From Chitinophagia bacterium (GTDB taxonomy: Bacteria; Bacteroidota; Bacteroidia; Chitinophagales; Chitinophagaceae), in NCBI GenBank assembly GCA_009928005.1, contig RFVO01000009.1, positions 1 to 42,909 on the forward strand: 42,909 nt of DNA, in the 5' to 3' direction. The position numbers and the translations under genes are program-made. Positions 17,601-24,967 of this stretch are shown piece by piece. Under the pieces are notes generated by a model. That model was not told the DNA's origin and ran no database searches. It saw only the letters and a list, made by a program, of their open reading frames with translations. Every line of letters begins with the position of its first letter. Positions within the stretch are counted from its first letter, which is position 1.

Positions 17601-18085
17601 TTACACCATATGAAGAATTAGCTGCTAAATCGCGTCGTCGTGCTACTTGGTTCTTACCTGAAGAACATGTTTTCCAAAAACATGCTAAGAGTATGAAAAA
17701 AATTGTTGAAGAAGGTGGGCTTGCAGGTATTGGAAGCCACGGCCAATTGCAAGGACTTGGTTATCATTGGGAACTTTGGTCAATGCAAAGCGGCGGTATG
17801 CGTAATATAGATGCTTTGAAAACTGCTACTATATTAGGTGCTACTGGTTTAGGACTTGATAAAGACTTAGGAAGTTTAGAAGTAGGTAAACTAGCTGACT
17901 TACTAATATTGGATAAAAATCCATTGGATAATATACGCAATACCAATACAATAGAATTTGTAATGAAAAATGGTCGCCTATATAATGGTAATACATTAGA
18001 TGAAGTAACTACTGGCAAGCATAAATTAGACCGTGGAGAGTGGTTAGATAAAAAACCGATTAAAAACACAAAGGTCGAAGATTAA
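14669..18085 (+). CDS. Exported PD40 (TolB-like propeller) - amidohydrolase fusion protein
   Basis: A 1138-residue exported protein (signal peptide about 1-25, ending S-Y-A-Q). Residues ~65-660 carry PD40-type propeller repeats, seen as recurring S-P-D-G-K/R followed by I-L-F or I-Y-Y (near 69, 110, 200, 367 and 409). A Lys/Glu-rich linker (about 670-715) joins to an amidohydrolase TIM barrel (about 725-1115) with the metal-binding H784-x-H786 in V-D-T-H-S-H. Late in the barrel a G-S-H-G-Q motif stands where many relatives have G-T-D. The end has the usual L-G-S-L-E-V-G-K-L-A-D-L-L-I-L-D and V-M-K-N-G-R strands. Amidohydrolases cut amide or similar C-N bonds; relatives of this architecture are often labelled imidazolonepropionase-like or Xaa-Pro dipeptidase-like. 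The sugar-isomerase gene follows after 41 bp, probably co-transcribed. Confidence 0.88.
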   Translation: MIKYTITCVLSWTLLILFGLTSSYAQPKTNAVKDSTIFTSFKGMPLKATRAIPMKTSEGTWTSLSISPDGKTILFDLMGDIYSMPIEGGKATAITKGLAYDNHPSFSPDGKRILFISDRGGAENLWYIDIAKKDTIALTEDQNQNFPGAVYTPDGNYIVYTKGRRNTKLYLMHKNGGAGTNLISLPTALKTIDPAVSPDGRYIYYSSRMSAWNYNAMLPQYSIGVYDREKGTTRTIASRYGSAFTPVLSKDGKWMVYGTRFEDKTGLVKRNLNTGEETWLAYPVQRDDQESIAVLGVLPTMAFTPDSKNLLVSYGGKIHSIDIETAAQKEISYTVDATIEMGPEVLFKYPIKDTSAAQATQIRDAVPSPDGKKLAFTVLNKLYVMDYPNGTPKKLTNNNFTEAQPIWSPNGKTIYFATWSENGGSIRSIDLASSIETTITKETALYQSLAINPTGNRLVFNRTTVQKFKDSKDPTYSDDEDELCWLNLNDGSIHIIDKADGRSNAHFVNGEERIYLNKYGKLISIQWDGGDEKEIVKITGITTFGSIAQQKGKHVADVLDLDQDDEDAAKENNPASSANTILMSPLGKAAIAQVNNNIYYITIPQAGKLVDISVADAKSAAFPSKLLTEMGGEFPSWEANGKIVHYSLGAAHFTYDIDASYAFDDSLAMAKKAEAAIKKDTTIKDSTKKETVKKAEKKEDPKYKPTENWVKVFYEKDMPNTHLLLTNARIITMKGDEVISRGDIYIVNNRIKAIGKAGSVKVASGTERVNVSGKTIVPGFVDTHSHMWPSWGIHKTQAWVYAANLAYGVTTTRDPQTATTDVLTYSDMVDAGMMMGPRVYSTGPGVGYWSYNLKDSAQAESVLSQYSKYYNTKYIKMYLVGNRKHRQWVIQAAKNQKLMPTTEGGLDFKLNMTNLLDGYPGHEHSIPIYPLYDDVVKTIATSKMTVTPTLLVSYGGPWAENYYYENENPYSNEKMQYFTPYEELAAKSRRRATWFLPEEHVFQKHAKSMKKIVEEGGLAGIGSHGQLQGLGYHWELWSMQSGGMRNIDALKTATILGATGLGLDKDLGSLEVGKLADLLILDKNPLDNIRNTNTIEFVMKNGRLYNGNTLDEVTTGKHKLDRGEWLDKKPIKNTKVED

Positions 18086-18126
18086 TCAAAAATTAATAGT
18101 AAGTTTAAATACTAAAAATAATTCTT

Positions 18127-19050
18127 ATGAAAAACTCAAGAAGAAAATTCATTCAAAACGCATCGCTGGCTATTATGGGTGCTAGTTTAAAGCCTAGTGC
18201 TTTATGGTCTAGTAGAAGTATAGTGGCTAGTAAAAATTTAATTGGCGTTCAATTATATTCTGTGCGTGAAGACATGTTCAAAAAACCATTAGAAACTTTA
18301 ACAGCTTTATCTAAAATGGGAATAGAATATGTTGAACATGCTAATTATGTAAATAGAAAATTCTACGGATGGACAGCTGCAGAATTTAAAAAAGTATTAG
18401 ATGGCCTAGGTATTAAAATGCCTAGTGGCCATACAGTGATGAGCACCCATCACTGGGATAGTACCAAAAAAGATTTTACAGACGCTTGGAAGCAAACAGT
18501 AGAAGATGCCGCTATTGTAGGACAAGAATATGTTATCAGCCCTTCGATGGATGATAAATTAAGAAGCACTTATGATGGATTAATGCAACAACTAGATGCC
18601 TTCAATAAATCAGGTGAATTATGTAAAGCAAGTGGTATGAAATTTGGATACCATAATCACGATTTTGAATTTAAAGAAAAATTGAATGGTACTTTAATGT
18701 ATGATTTAATCTTACAACATACCGATCCGAAATTAGTAGTACACCAATTAGATTTTGGAAATATGTATGGCGCAGGTGGAAGAGCTGCTGAATGGATTAA
18801 AAAATATCCAGGTCGTTTCCAATCATTGCATGTTAAAGATGAAATTAAAGCAGAAAAAGGGGAGATGAATGATGGCTATGAAAGTACTATTTTAGGAGAA
18901 GGCGTAGTAGATCCTAAATCTATTGCTTTACTCGCTAAAAAAATTGGAGGCGCTCACCATTATATCATTGAACAAGAGTCTTACCAAGGCTTAGCACCTT
19001 TAGATTGTGTGAAAAAAGATTTAGCAATTATAAAATCTTGGGGTATCTAA
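18127..19050 (+). CDS. Tat-exported sugar phosphate isomerase/epimerase-like TIM barrel protein
   Basis: A 307-residue protein with a twin-arginine signal (S-R-R-K-F-I-Q at residues 4-10) followed by a short hydrophobic core. The mature part is an AP-endonuclease-2-like TIM barrel of the sugar isomerase/epimerase superfamily: I-G-V-Q-L-Y-S-V-R near 39, G-Y-H-N-H-D-F-E-F near 176 with a metal-binding His, H-Q-L-D-F-G-N near 203 and S-L-H-V-K-D near 232. The late Glu in I-I-E-Q-E-S is also typical. Exported members of this group are common in Bacteroidota next to DUF1080 hydrolases and oxidoreductases acting on 3-keto sugars; the DUF1080 gene of this window lies further on at 24968. The substrate is unknown. 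A strong terminator follows. Confidence 0.88.
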   Translation: MKNSRRKFIQNASLAIMGASLKPSALWSSRSIVASKNLIGVQLYSVREDMFKKPLETLTALSKMGIEYVEHANYVNRKFYGWTAAEFKKVLDGLGIKMPSGHTVMSTHHWDSTKKDFTDAWKQTVEDAAIVGQEYVISPSMDDKLRSTYDGLMQQLDAFNKSGELCKASGMKFGYHNHDFEFKEKLNGTLMYDLILQHTDPKLVVHQLDFGNMYGAGGRAAEWIKKYPGRFQSLHVKDEIKAEKGEMNDGYESTILGEGVVDPKSIALLAKKIGGAHHYIIEQESYQGLAPLDCVKKDLAIIKSWGI

Positions 19051-19065
19051 TTTAAATCCTTTGTC

Positions 19066-19101
19066 AAAAAGCACAAACCTTAAAAGTTTGTGCTTTTTTT
19101 T
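19066..19101 (+). terminator. Rho-independent terminator after the isomerase-like gene
   Basis: AGCACAAAC (19070-19078) pairs with GTTTGTGCT (19086-19094) across a 7-base loop, extended by A/T pairs, with eight T at 19094-19101. It closes the operon begun at 14669. Confidence 0.92.
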
Positions 19102-19173
19102 GCCTAAATTCAAAATATAAATTTTATAGATTTTATGAAAAATTCAACCTATACAAAAAATACCTACTCAATT

Positions 19174-21381
19174 ATGAAGCCCCTTCACAATATCTGTTTT
19201 ATATGCTTACTCATGAGTTGCTCTTTTATTAGTAATGCGCAAACTATAACTGCTAGTGAAATAGCGAGGTGGGAACAACATGCAAAACAAGTGACTATTA
19301 TAAGAGACGAATGGGGTATTGCACATGTATATGGTAAGACCGATGCAGATGCCGTTTTTGGATTAATGTATGCACAAAGTGAAGAAAATGTAGGTCAAAT
19401 AGAATTGAATTATTTAGAAATGTTAGGCCGAACTGCTGAAGTAAAAGGTGCTTCAGCTATTTATGAAGACTTAATGATGCGCCTTATTCAAGATAGTGTA
19501 GCTGCTATACAAGATTATAATAAAAGTCCTGCTTGGTTTAAAGCATTACTTCAAGCGCACGCCGATGGACTAAATTATTATTTATACAAACATCCAGAAG
19601 TAAAACAAAAAGCTATTCAATATTATAAACCTTGGTATCATTTAATGTGGACAGACGGAAGTGTATCGCCCACAAGAACAGGAGGTATTAAAACAGATAT
19701 GGTAGCTTCTTTTTACGGACAAACAACAGGTGCAGAAAAATTAGTGGTACATAATAGCGAAGTGCCTTATACCTTAGAAGAAAAAATACAAAAAGGGTCA
19801 AATGGGTTTGCGATAGCCCCTCAGCATAGTAAAAATGGAAATGCACTATTATATATTAACCCTCATGTACCATTTTATTTCAGATCAGAAATTCATATGG
19901 TAAGTGAACAAGGCTTAAATGTTTACGGAGCTGTTACTTGGGGGCAAATGTTTATTTATCAGGGCTTCAACGAACATCTAGGTTTTATGCATACAAGCAG
20001 CTATGCCGATGTAGCAGATGTCTATGAAGAGAAAGTTGCGAAAAGTAAAACAGGCTGGGTATCGCATTATGAACAAAGTCTTCTACCTATTAAAGAAAGA
20101 AATATTCCAATTCAATATTTAGAGGAAGGTCAAATAAAAACAAAATCATTTTTAACTTACCGCACAATACATGGTCCAGTGATGGGAATTAAGAATGGTA
20201 AATGGCTAAGCTTACAAGAAAATAATCGTTCTTTAAATGCCTTAATGGAATGTTGGACAAGAACCAAGGCTACCAATTTAAAAGAATATCAAAAAGCTTT
20301 ATCCTTACTAGGTAATAATAGCAACAATACGGTGTATGCCGATGCAGATGGCACTATTGCATACTGGCATGGTAATTTTATGCCTAAAAGAAATACTAAT
20401 TATGATTTTAGTATGCCAGTAGATGGTTCTATTAAAGCTACTAATTGGTTAGGTGTGCATGCGCTAAATGAAATTGTTCAAAGTATTAATCCAGTAAATG
20501 GTTGGTTACAAAATTGTAATGCAACCCCCTATACAGTGGCTGGTATTAATAGTCCTAAAGAAAAAGACTATCCTCATTATATGGCACCCGATGGCGAAAA
20601 TGGACGTGGAATTAACGCGGTTAATTTATTAAGTAAAGTAGATAAAATTTCCTTAGAGGAATTAATTCAATTGGGTTACAATAAACACTTAACCGCTTTT
20701 GATATTTTATTACCTTCTTTTCTTATTTATACAAAAACAATTGACTTAAATGAAAGAGAGAAAAAAGCAATTAGCTATTTAGCAAATTGGAATGGAGATG
20801 CAGGCATTTCTTCTATCGCTACTACTATTGCTATTGAATGGGCCAACAATTGGTCGAAAGAAATTCCTCCTGCTACGACGGAGGAAGCTACTACTCAAAT
20901 CATAAAAAAATATGAGCAAATGGTGAAAGATGTTTCGAATGAAAAAAAATTAGCGCTTTTAAATATTTCTTTAGACCAAATAGAAAAAACCTATGGTAGT
21001 TGGGAAATTCCTTGGGGAGATATTAATAGATATCAAAGAGTAAACCCAGGAGAGAAATTTAATGATAATGCACCTAGTATAGCAGTAGGACAAGCCTCTT
21101 CTAAATGGGGCTCCCTGCCTGCATTTGAGAGTAGAAGATATGATAATACCTTAAAGCGATATGGTTATTCTGGTAGTAGTTTTATTGCAGCAGTGAGCTT
21201 TGGGGAAAAATTAGAAGCGAAAACAATAATTACGGGTGGACAAAGTCGTTTTGCAAATTCAACTCATTTTACCGATCAAGCACAGAGATATATTGATGGG
21301 GATTTTAAAACCATACATTTTTACAAAGACGATGTTTTAGCACATAAAGTCACATCATATAAACCAGGATTTTCTAAATAA
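19174..21381 (+). CDS. Penicillin acylase family (N-terminal nucleophile) hydrolase, copy 1
   Basis: A 735-residue exported hydrolase counted from the ATG at 19174, chosen because M-K-P-L-H-N plus a hydrophobic core ending S-N-A-Q makes a normal signal peptide; an in-frame ATG at 19135 adds 13 residues. Members are made as one chain that cuts itself, exposing a Ser at the new N-terminus of the beta chain. That site is visible as K-G-S-N-G-F-A-I, Ser209 in this numbering. Before it lies the alpha chain (I-R-D-E-W-G-I-A-H-V-Y-G, A-D-A-V-F-G-L), after it N-P-H-V-P-F and Y-R-T-I-H-G-P-V. The family cuts amides: penicillin G, acyl-homoserine lactones, N-acyl amino acids. The substrate here cannot be read. 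The last 61 bp overlap the convergent LuxR-type gene. A paralogue lies at 26863. Confidence 0.9.
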   Translation: MKPLHNICFICLLMSCSFISNAQTITASEIARWEQHAKQVTIIRDEWGIAHVYGKTDADAVFGLMYAQSEENVGQIELNYLEMLGRTAEVKGASAIYEDLMMRLIQDSVAAIQDYNKSPAWFKALLQAHADGLNYYLYKHPEVKQKAIQYYKPWYHLMWTDGSVSPTRTGGIKTDMVASFYGQTTGAEKLVVHNSEVPYTLEEKIQKGSNGFAIAPQHSKNGNALLYINPHVPFYFRSEIHMVSEQGLNVYGAVTWGQMFIYQGFNEHLGFMHTSSYADVADVYEEKVAKSKTGWVSHYEQSLLPIKERNIPIQYLEEGQIKTKSFLTYRTIHGPVMGIKNGKWLSLQENNRSLNALMECWTRTKATNLKEYQKALSLLGNNSNNTVYADADGTIAYWHGNFMPKRNTNYDFSMPVDGSIKATNWLGVHALNEIVQSINPVNGWLQNCNATPYTVAGINSPKEKDYPHYMAPDGENGRGINAVNLLSKVDKISLEELIQLGYNKHLTAFDILLPSFLIYTKTIDLNEREKKAISYLANWNGDAGISSIATTIAIEWANNWSKEIPPATTEEATTQIIKKYEQMVKDVSNEKKLALLNISLDQIEKTYGSWEIPWGDINRYQRVNPGEKFNDNAPSIAVGQASSKWGSLPAFESRRYDNTLKRYGYSGSSFIAAVSFGEKLEAKTIITGGQSRFANSTHFTDQAQRYIDGDFKTIHFYKDDVLAHKVTSYKPGFSK

Positions 21382-22040
21382 TGGTCATATAGCTTTGTTA
21401 TAAAGGCTACTTTAACCAAGCCTGCTAAATTTTTGACCTCTAGTTGCTGCATCATTTTTGTTCGGTGCCCCTCAATTGTGCGCTTGCTATGTCCTACTTC
21501 ATATGCTATTTGCTTACTAGAAGCTTCTTCACAAATGCGTACTAAAATATATTTATCATATGTATGCAATTGATGTACTTTCTCTATTAGTTTTATTTTA
21601 TCCATTCGATTCACCATGTTCAATACTTTATCAGAAGTACGATGACAGAAATATATTTTTTGAAGTCTTGCCATTTCAAGGGCTTTAGACCATTCTTGCT
21701 TGGAAACATTACGCACCACTATCACCGAAATACCATTATCTATTAATTTATATAAATGAGCATCGTCTTGTTCATTAAAAACTACCATCACACCCATTCT
21801 ATTTTTAATCTCTTTTATTTGATATATAGTAGATGGATCTTCAAAATGAAACATGCTACTATCTATCACTAAGACCATGGGCAAGACCTTTTTATTTTTA
21901 TCATAGGCTATATAACTATCTAATTCCTCGATACTTTTGATAATATGATAGCCCATTAACTGTGGATTGTCTTTGATAAGTAAACTACATCCCATTGCAT
22001 ACACAATTTGTTTATCACAAATGATTACTTGAGTTGGCAT
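21321..22040 (-). CDS. LuxR-type response regulator-like protein with imperfect receiver
   Basis: A 239-residue cytoplasmic protein with a CheY-like N-terminal domain (about 4-125) and a LuxR/GerE helix-turn-helix (about 155-215), with K-Q-I-A-Y-E-V-G-H-S-K-R-T-I-E-G-H-R-T-K as the recognition region. Asp60 (V-I-D-S-S) fits the phosphorylation site. The usual acidic pair near residue 9 is reduced to Cys-Asp-Lys, and the expected conserved Lys near residue 110 is Arg, so phosphorylation may be weak or absent. No sensor kinase gene is adjacent. It is transcribed away from the ATP-grasp gene pair starting 260 bp away, and could control that operon. Its last 20 codons overlap the end of the penicillin acylase gene on the other strand. 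Confidence 0.82.
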   Translation of the reverse strand: MPTQVIICDKQIVYAMGCSLLIKDNPQLMGYHIIKSIEELDSYIAYDKNKKVLPMVLVIDSSMFHFEDPSTIYQIKEIKNRMGVMVVFNEQDDAHLYKLIDNGISVIVVRNVSKQEWSKALEMARLQKIYFCHRTSDKVLNMVNRMDKIKLIEKVHQLHTYDKYILVRICEEASSKQIAYEVGHSKRTIEGHRTKMMQQLEVKNLAGLVKVAFITKLYDHYLENPGLYDVTLCAKTSSL

Positions 22041-22079
22041 CTTTAATAAAATTATAAGTTATTTGCAATTAAGTAAATA

Positions 22080-22119
22080 TTGTATAACACATTGATATAC
22101 AGTTAACTATATTATACAA
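22080..22119. promoter_or_regulatory. Inverted repeat in the regulator / ATP-grasp divergent region
   Basis: TTGTATAA (22080-22087) and TTATACAA (22112-22119) form a perfect 8-bp inverted repeat 24 bp apart, in the 259-bp gap between the LuxR-type gene and the ATP-grasp operon. A dimeric operator is possible; in AT-rich DNA chance is also possible. Confidence 0.3.
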
Positions 22120-22299
22120 AAGGCTTTTAAATCTGTTGTAATTTATCCCATTGAAGTATTTTCGAAATGAGCAAGAAGTAGTATGTATTTATAGGCTATA
22201 GTAGTTATGAAATTAATGGCTATAATAATTTGCTAGTATTATATATTTTATAACTTCATTGAATATTATACTCACTTATACTAACCCTCTTACACTGCG

Positions 22300-23418
22300 T
22301 TGACAACCATTCGTAACTTATTTTACCCTTTTGTTCCAGTAGGACATTTGAAAGTGTGGGTCTTGGCCCCAGCCTTGGATAACCCAGATCCGAACTTAGC
22401 ATACTATTATGATTTTAGTCAAAGTATCGAAGAGTATACACGCGTATTTGAACAACTAGATCTTCCTTGGAAATGGCAGCCCGTTACTTTAGAAAACTAT
22501 AAAATGATTGTGCAAGAAATTGCACATGAAAGAGAAAAAGGAATTCATTTTCCTGTAGTATTAAATTTATGTGATGGTGATGAAATTAATGGAGCACCTG
22601 GAGTTTCCGTTATTAAAGCTTTAGAAGCAAAACAATTAGTATACACAGGTGCCAATGATTATTTCTATGATATTACTACCTCTAAAATTCCAATGAAAGA
22701 AGCTTTTGATTTAGCGGGTGTGGCTACTCCGAAATGGGAAGCCATTAGAGATAATAATATAAATGCAAAAGAGATTATTGAAAAATTAGGAAGCCCTTTA
22801 ATTGTAAAACCAGCAGTGTCTGGGGGAAGCTTAGGGGTGGGTGTAAAGAATGTAGTAGAAACAGAACAAGAATTAGAAAAACAATTATCAAAAATGTTTG
22901 AAGGTTACAGAGGATGGAATTTATCTTCAGATGGTATTGTGGCAGAGTCCTTCGTAGAAGGACCTGAATATACAGTGATGATAGTAGGAAGCCATACCCA
23001 TCCTGAGTATGCAAAAATTTATCCCCCAGTAGAAAGAGTTTTTCATGCCTCCCTTCCAGAGAAGGAAAAATTTTTATCCTTTGATAGATTATGGGAAATT
23101 TATGAAGAAGAAACCCCCATGCCTGAAGATGAAAATTTTTATCAATACCAATTAGGAGATGAATCTATTCAAATGGCTGTTCAAAAAGTTTCTTGGGATG
23201 CCTATGTAGCTTGTAATGGAACAGGATATACTAGAGTAGACGTGCGCATAGATAATAAAACAGGTAAAGCCTTCGTATTAGAAGTGAATGCACAGTGCGG
23301 TATTAGTGAAGATGAAAATTTTACCTCTATTGGTGCCATTTTGCGTTACGCCAATCAAAGTTTTACAGAATTAGTGATTCATATTATTAATGACGCATTC
23401 GCTAGAAGAAAAAAATAA
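22300..23418 (+). CDS. ATP-grasp amide ligase, D-Ala-D-Ala ligase-like (first of a pair)
   Basis: A 372-residue cytoplasmic ATP-grasp enzyme. Visible are an N-terminal strand V-W-V-L-A-P, a Ddl-like N-terminal domain (N-L-C-D-G-D near 89 and Y-T-G near 115-117), the ATP-binding strand L-I-V-K170-P-A with G-G-S-L-G-V-G, the E-S-F-V-E-G-P-E-Y-T-V segment (216-226) and the metal-binding R-V-D-V-R and L-E-V-N-A-Q-C-G-I-S (327-336), which replaces the E-V-N-T-x-P-G of true Ddl. Such ligases join a carboxylate to an amine through an acyl phosphate. The start must be TTG at 22300: a stop in frame lies at 22282, no ATG precedes residue 69, and the first strand would be lost otherwise. The second ATP-grasp gene starts 4 bp after the stop. 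Substrate unknown; an ordinary cell-wall Ddl is unlikely given the tandem partner. Confidence 0.88.
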   Translation: MTTIRNLFYPFVPVGHLKVWVLAPALDNPDPNLAYYYDFSQSIEEYTRVFEQLDLPWKWQPVTLENYKMIVQEIAHEREKGIHFPVVLNLCDGDEINGAPGVSVIKALEAKQLVYTGANDYFYDITTSKIPMKEAFDLAGVATPKWEAIRDNNINAKEIIEKLGSPLIVKPAVSGGSLGVGVKNVVETEQELEKQLSKMFEGYRGWNLSSDGIVAESFVEGPEYTVMIVGSHTHPEYAKIYPPVERVFHASLPEKEKFLSFDRLWEIYEEETPMPEDENFYQYQLGDESIQMAVQKVSWDAYVACNGTGYTRVDVRIDNKTGKAFVLEVNAQCGISEDENFTSIGAILRYANQSFTELVIHIINDAFARRKK

Positions 23419-23422
23419 AATT

Positions 23423-24868
23423 ATGCGCCCCCTCCCTACCTTGAATAATTCAGCAAGTTTTAAAAATTTAAAAATTTGTGTTTTACAACCGGACTATTCA
23501 ACTTCAGAAGTCGATTATCAATACTACGATCCTAAAAGAGATCTTTCTACCATAATGCCAGAAGCGCATATCGATCATGTTTTTTTAAATAAGCTTACTA
23601 CCTATCAACAATTAAAAGAACTCAAAGAAAATAATTACGATATATATATTAATTTATGTGAAGGTTATTTAGAATGGAAAGTACCTTCTATAGATGTAAT
23701 TATGAGCTTAGATTTATTGGGACTCCCTTATACAGGACCTAGCACGAATTTATATGACCCGCCTAAAACCATTATGAAGTATTTGGCTTTTTGCGAAGAT
23801 GTGAAAACACCGGCCCATATTCATATAGAGTCTGAAGCAGATATAGCGCAGCTTCCAGGCAATCTTCAATTCCCTTTATTTGTAAAACCTGCCAAAGCAG
23901 GTGATAGCCTAGGTGTAGACAATGCTTCCAAAGCAACTAATACAGTAGAATTAGTAGCCAAGGTAAAAAGTATATTAAATGAATTTGGTGCCGCCTTGGT
24001 AGAGCAATACATTGATGGTCGTGAATTTACAGTATTAGTATCTGCCAATGAAGATGGAAAAACTTGTACCAGCTTTATACCCGTTGAGTATATATTTCCT
24101 AAAGGATTTAGTTTTAAAACTTACGCTTTAAAAACTTCTGAGCTACATCCTAATGCTAATATTCCAGTAACCGATATTAGTTTAGCCAAAAGATTAAAAA
24201 ATATAGCCGAGCAAGTTTTTATGTCTTTCAACGGTGTAGGTTATGGAAGGTTGGATTTTAGAATGAATGATAAAGGAGAAATATTTTTTCTTGAAATAAA
24301 TTTTACTTGTTCTGTATTTTATGCACAAGGTTATGAAGGCTCTGCTGATTATATTTTACTTCACGATGGCGCAGGACAGCGTGGATTTTTAGAAAGAATT
24401 ATTATTGAAGGTATGGCCCGTTATAGAAGAAAAGAAAAAGTATTTAAAATTAAAGGCAATGCTATTTCAGGTTATGGCATGTATGCCAAATGGGATTTGC
24501 CTAAAGGCACTATTTTATTTCAAGGCGAAGAAAAAGCCCAACGCATTGTTACCAAAAAATTTGTAGATGAAAATTGGGACGAAAGAGAAAAATTGAATTT
24601 CAGAAGATATGCCTATCCTATTAGTAAAGATGTATATATACTATGGGACTTACAACCTGAAGAATGGTCTCCACAAAACCATCACTGCGATGCTAATTGT
24701 AGCTATGTGGGTTTAAATGTAGTAATAAATAGAGCAGTTCAAAAAGGCGAAGAACTTACTTTAGATTATGGTAGCTTTTTAGACGAGACCATGGAACCTT
24801 TTAATTGTAATTGTGGATCTGCTAAATGTCGTGGCCTTATAAAAGGAACTGCGGGCAATAAAATATAG
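23423..24868 (+). CDS. ATP-grasp ligase fused to a SET lysine-methyltransferase domain
   Basis: A 481-residue two-domain protein counted from the ATG at 23423, 4 bp after the preceding gene (a start at 23390 would overlap it and add 11 residues). Residues ~15-330 are a Ddl-like ATP-grasp: V-K155-P-A, S-L-G-V (162-165), E-Q-Y-I-D-G-R-E-F-T-V (194-204), R-L-D-F-R (276-280) and L-E-I-N-F-T-C-S (290-297). Residues ~340-475 are a SET domain: G-N-A-I-S-G-Y-G-M-Y-A-K (345-356), N-H-H-C (419-422, the N-H-S-C motif), G-E-E-L-T-L-D-Y449-G with the catalytic Tyr, and a post-SET C-N-C-G-S-A-K-C (462-469), which with Cys422 can bind zinc. SET enzymes methylate lysine using S-adenosylmethionine. Base composition matches the neighbours. 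What is ligated and what is methylated are unknown. Confidence 0.9.
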   Translation: MRPLPTLNNSASFKNLKICVLQPDYSTSEVDYQYYDPKRDLSTIMPEAHIDHVFLNKLTTYQQLKELKENNYDIYINLCEGYLEWKVPSIDVIMSLDLLGLPYTGPSTNLYDPPKTIMKYLAFCEDVKTPAHIHIESEADIAQLPGNLQFPLFVKPAKAGDSLGVDNASKATNTVELVAKVKSILNEFGAALVEQYIDGREFTVLVSANEDGKTCTSFIPVEYIFPKGFSFKTYALKTSELHPNANIPVTDISLAKRLKNIAEQVFMSFNGVGYGRLDFRMNDKGEIFFLEINFTCSVFYAQGYEGSADYILLHDGAGQRGFLERIIIEGMARYRRKEKVFKIKGNAISGYGMYAKWDLPKGTILFQGEEKAQRIVTKKFVDENWDEREKLNFRRYAYPISKDVYILWDLQPEEWSPQNHHCDANCSYVGLNVVINRAVQKGEELTLDYGSFLDETMEPFNCNCGSAKCRGLIKGTAGNKI

Positions 24869-24967
24869 AGAGGTCTTTTAACGCCTATCCTTTCTACATA
24901 ATTTCTATTCAAAAGAAGGTTTTTTTTATTATATTCATAGTAACGATTGCTACCTTAAAACTATTTT

